This document shows, piece after piece, positions 62,701 through 64,000 of a stretch of 64,000 nt of DNA. Position numbers and translations under genes: made by a program. The stretch covers positions 186,001-250,000 of the forward strand of contig OZ025853.1 in NCBI GenBank assembly GCA_964019425.1. Direction: 5' to 3'. Under the pieces are notes generated by a model that was not told the origin of the DNA, made no database searches, and saw nothing but the letters and a program-made list of their open reading frames with translations. The DNA comes from Flectonema sp. DT1601. Lineage: Eukaryota; Euglenozoa; Diplonemea; Diplonemida; Diplonemidae. Position 1 is the stretch's first letter. Each line of letters opens with the position of its first letter.

Positions 62701-64000
62701 CTGAGAGTAGTCTAGCTTCGATGCTTGCGTTGAGAGATCTGCTTCGTCTACAGAATGCAGAGTTGCTGAGATGAGTAAAGAAGCGACTTCTTCGGGAGAA
62801 TTCTTACCACAAAATTCTCTTAAGTGATCCAACACATCATGTGTCGCTGCAGCAAGCATCATGGGAGGTATTTCTTCAGCCTCAGACAGCTCAACTAAGG
62901 ATTCGAACACATCAAGTGAATGAGATTTTATACAACCCCCAGTGTTAACAGCTGCTTGGAGGGTTTCTTGTGCTGGTTGAACTTGACCGTTCGCAAATTG
63001 CTGAAATACTTTTTGCATTAAATTATAAGTCTTCGATACACTACTATTGGCATCTATTCCATTGCGGAGTTTACTCGCTTGACGGAGAAGAGCATTTTTT
63101 TGTGTTGTGATGTCAGGTTCCTTATTAATATTTGACAGTTCTGAATGAAGAGATTGCAGCGCCTTTGCGATAATCGAACGTCTTGCTGTGGCTGAGAGGG
63201 ATTGCAATGAATTTTGTATCTCGCGTTGAATCCAGTCTAGTTGCGCAGATATGACATCCGGATCAGCAAAACCAGAATCTACAGCCTTAGCGATTGATCC
63301 TAGCGTTGAAGACAAACAACCTGCCAGCTCTACCACACCATCGATCCCGACATCATCTTGAGCCCCAACAGAGCTTTCTAACGTTGCTTTCAATGCGTCT
63401 GCTGCAGTCGCCCATCGTTCCTTTCCTGCTTCTATTTTTGCAATGAAGCTGTTTGCAATAACATCGCTTTTCTTTATTTCCTCAATCGTAGTTTCTAACA
63501 TGCGTTTAGTTCGATTCTGGCTGCTGTACTTTTTAACAGGTTCTATTAGAGGTTCAACCTGATCAATGGACCCAGTTTTCAGGTGTTTCGCAACATCAGC
63601 CAGAGCTCCAACTTGATAGCGTTTTCCGGCGTCTGCGACTGCAAATGAGAGAGCCTGGGCGGTGAAGCCACTTTCCTCAACAGTTTGAAGACTTGAAATA
63701 TAAGAAAGCATCCCCTCACTAATTCCCATACCAAAACCTGCCTTGTTGGCAGCTGCGTCACGTACCGATCTGTAAAACTCCTCCGGGATTGCCCGCTTGT
63801 CCTGAACACGTTGATGGAGGTCCTTCAAAGCTGCTAACAGCGTTGTCATCGATGCGCTTGTACTCGGTACTAGTTCGCAGTCGTTTAAGTTCGATTCTCC
63901 GTTCATGACCTTCTCTGCTGATTCCAACACTCTTGCCAACGCATTGAAGTCTCCATCTAATAGATGTTTCTCCGCGTCGCTTGCAAACCCGTCCAAACTG
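56800..64000 (-). CDS. giant alpha-helical protein, 5' end beyond window (at least 2399 residues)
   Basis: The frame is open from the window edge to a TAG at 56800. The first about 1800 residues are rich in Ala/Ser/Leu/Glu amphipathic helices of 30-40 residues that look like a long helical-bundle array, somewhat like the rods of talin or vinculin-type proteins, but no diagnostic motif is seen. A coiled-coil segment lies around residues 930-1080 and another fills the last about 450 residues (Glu/Lys/Gln/Ala-rich heptads). A cytoskeletal or scaffold role is inferred from architecture only. The last codons are Leu-Leu-Glu-Gln-Val-Ser-stop; CAA is followed by GTGAGT, a possible intron donor, so the end could be spliced instead. 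Codon use matches the other host genes. Confidence 0.8.
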   Translation of the reverse strand, partial: SLDGFASDAEKHLLDGDFNALARVLESAEKVMNGESNLNDCELVPSTSASMTTLLAALKDLHQRVQDKRAIPEEFYRSVRDAAANKAGFGMGISEGMLSYISSLQTVEESGFTAQALSFAVADAGKRYQVGALADVAKHLKTGSIDQVEPLIEPVKKYSSQNRTKRMLETTIEEIKKSDVIANSFIAKIEAGKERWATAADALKATLESSVGAQDDVGIDGVVELAGCLSSTLGSIAKAVDSGFADPDVISAQLDWIQREIQNSLQSLSATARRSIIAKALQSLHSELSNINKEPDITTQKNALLRQASKLRNGIDANSSVSKTYNLMQKVFQQFANGQVQPAQETLQAAVNTGGCIKSHSLDVFESLVELSEAEEIPPMMLAAATHDVLDHLREFCGKNSPEEVASLLISATLHSVDEADLSTQASKLDYSQLADQVSLLIGFPESSSESILLNIIDLSKQYFTSTDALSKSTVRNSITQQCESLLRCGGYLGDAAKIIFSEIDDLLEMEQGQGDTPPLLQVLDGVRKSQEKVRKIAGYLRSAEDSKNTSVNIETLTLCSGMALNAAAHSPGESGRTILELGELLCDAVGRLGRGMTVSTTSLLAAACTVAGINQTIENSSEFNSNTLQNLAKKAELHGLEAEAKVIADAALTMNFDGKTLAAVSKIASCTSNVTGDLEAVSDKIVGTGKNRTLEVAILSDKLSVLATENPRLRHILNTTKESLQRELVKGGKKESTVGVAMAVDTASQHPGLSEEIRQQLENGALELKQLVMSVSDYSMAALSTDIPQESASVLQYLVSAIDDAELDVGSNCKAPQIPVDFVITTAQQAVDFGCSTPLLISAIQSLKDKFDSVQTLCKDVCGSKSAPNDVRHLLYEAATEQIIKSSRNLFTMLDRIPFTGSDAIARIAPFRLQSDEALQAYERLDKLKLIDYSDAQLFEQQNASLANEIDNLKATIADHEGVMVSNQDGFVKLRGELDIARDELIQIDRKLSESDVQGKEKDSQIIKLEDACSMLESQLQGLESDQHSNSKEFSNLTQELEASNRLVLQKEKEMIELSDKISSIKQQHAIREEKDRSAIKAAIDNPALSPAIRQTLQSTMNESVVDSAKAVLAELYASQPDSLPQHLSQKIHSILTEDTENVSLSQVEEVLNLCKSEGIQLQSQTLAAVVSNSQDTDVQGSGMGKLASITQELSEKVRRGSCLAADTIRVCAEELRNSGAVGAATLAEEAARRFQVGDTVGAALVLEAAGLSAAEKSAHGVPIHPRLAGVIADLAELQRRILASEPVTTHEVSRLRGRALEASGLGASFIEASLHYLANLSTNPNVSQATLASLAQSAIQRHPSVSDTLLNYCKVIHESREAASDLLTERCDGFEECRLLAVQAGEVARRLRLGEVSADVTQSIGRAAGVARGIADRYSGLVSPHLEAAASGLRNCVDLLTASKPATDALWQATLQIEVAAGCGIEPTIQAARTLSSYLHDLTSSIYSGNRSEEEVNNMMLLLAAEATGAAYSGPSKSIVAITLADCGDWLTTRSNISSILERSSSALKHAADAQEAILRGSEFMSDSITLLSEGKDGSRTEVEFIKKSATMLKKASSGLASAATAAKAAGLEAISQQLNSAAAELEEVSTRCDESAKDGGHRVPPVSEILRIVSRISNVSGKAGGDEAAARLITERLNSIIESLRQGVSPIDAAGVALQSFPPIESVAAAAATSFVNDLGPSAGEATANVMAAQLQKAITRLEKEDSQIRDSPVAELIRIAVHDAGRAQIGNSIVANAMVSVEQLLHKALQNDQDNEVAASILSEAKDLCEGAGEASYCARSVARQLWGIESCAAYGIPPQQADLASLAEEAEIGRDKLQSSQQPLSEISKELVSLSEKGKLDDVPAHEYGRLCDAAAAAAGLPVRGAAGAAADLGDQIGAMASRIAAGGSVEKSELVRLSAEAKSAGDRHREGRTSFMLIAEELRDAATHTSKTNLRGTLARCKRLQSTLSGPEHTEMGTQWPDGEGLQAEGESVQKLRATLGKQMQEEMAKLNAKWKKKVQESEIVREQLAAEVATIAELMAETEFERDILAEKNAALETELQNLQEDALEGVDDIIADKDETIKLHIQALNSAAILKHYDDETMNRLEIELTEEGHISRLISTMDRRALENWQRVENGADEWLAEEAVLRAQLAEAGKACVDLEEAVSRREEEAKALRYEVEQVAVALTEEKILNEAEIASLKELVEMQVIEINALKGKGDTDKATAVEIDKLRDSNAILENKLAQADKKLSNLREQVDTLVAEKKSTESRIEILEEAEKEAQDEQEQALEMIASLEAQVATGASGGDSEHLKQDLARAISENAQLQKEHDALDEQAAEALIKSEVEIEKLETELIEARAEVAELTDLLEQVS

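Overview
This is a eukaryotic (protist) nuclear contig. Twelve intact or partial genes are readable and every one lies on the minus strand; only a tRNA-Thr gene, a DNA transposon's remnant coding region and a LINE fragment lie on the plus strand. Genes are large, mostly single-exon, and separated by spacers full of A/T homopolymers (up to about 33 nt). Ten of the minus-strand starts have a pyrimidine-rich stretch ending in AG only 9-45 nt before the ATG, which is what trans-splice acceptors look like. Four short GT-AG cis-introns (63-71 nt, donors GTATGT or GTATGG) can be placed because they restore recognised domains. One-way gene order plus acceptor-like leaders suggests Euglenozoa (kinetoplastid, bodonid or diplonemid relatives). 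That placement is inference; no spliced-leader gene or species marker is in the window.

Layout. 1-14 kb: a cluster of secreted or membrane genes: a partial secreted protein, a beta-rich ectodomain with a Pro-Thr stalk and about seven membrane spans, a two-FAS1-domain membrane protein with a sulfotransferase-like tail, and an SMP-30/NHL-like propeller. 14-16.8 kb: an SRPK-type kinase fused to about ten membrane spans. 19.6-21 kb: a CCCH + RRM RNA-binding protein. 22.5-31.8 kb: a 3058-residue USP32-like deubiquitinase whose catalytic domain is split by about 1370 residues, ending in a TPR-like exon junction. 32.4-33.4 kb: a broken tyrosine-recombinase fossil. 34.2-35.7 kb: a short-chain dehydrogenase and a small anchored zinc-motif protein. 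36.5-38.3 kb: a DNA transposon with about 190-bp terminal inverted repeats. 41.2-52.3 kb: a LYR + AlgH-type fusion, two unrecognised acidic/zinc-motif proteins and a class-3 lipase with a coiled-coil tail. 52.9-56.4 kb: a retroelement graveyard in which a LINE fragment with a 20-bp target duplication sits inside a BspA-like leucine-rich-repeat pseudogene, beside rearranged RNase H and zinc-motif LINE pieces. 56.6 kb: tRNA-Thr(TGT). 56.8-64 kb: the 3' part of a giant alpha-helical protein that runs off the window.

No operon-like pathway is evident. Shared themes are surface/secreted proteins in the first 14 kb and signalling or protein turnover (kinase, deubiquitinase, RNA-binding protein). 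The most unusual items are the polytopic SRPK, the split USP domain, the FAS1/sulfotransferase-like fusion, and coexistence of apparent trans-splicing with short cis-introns.
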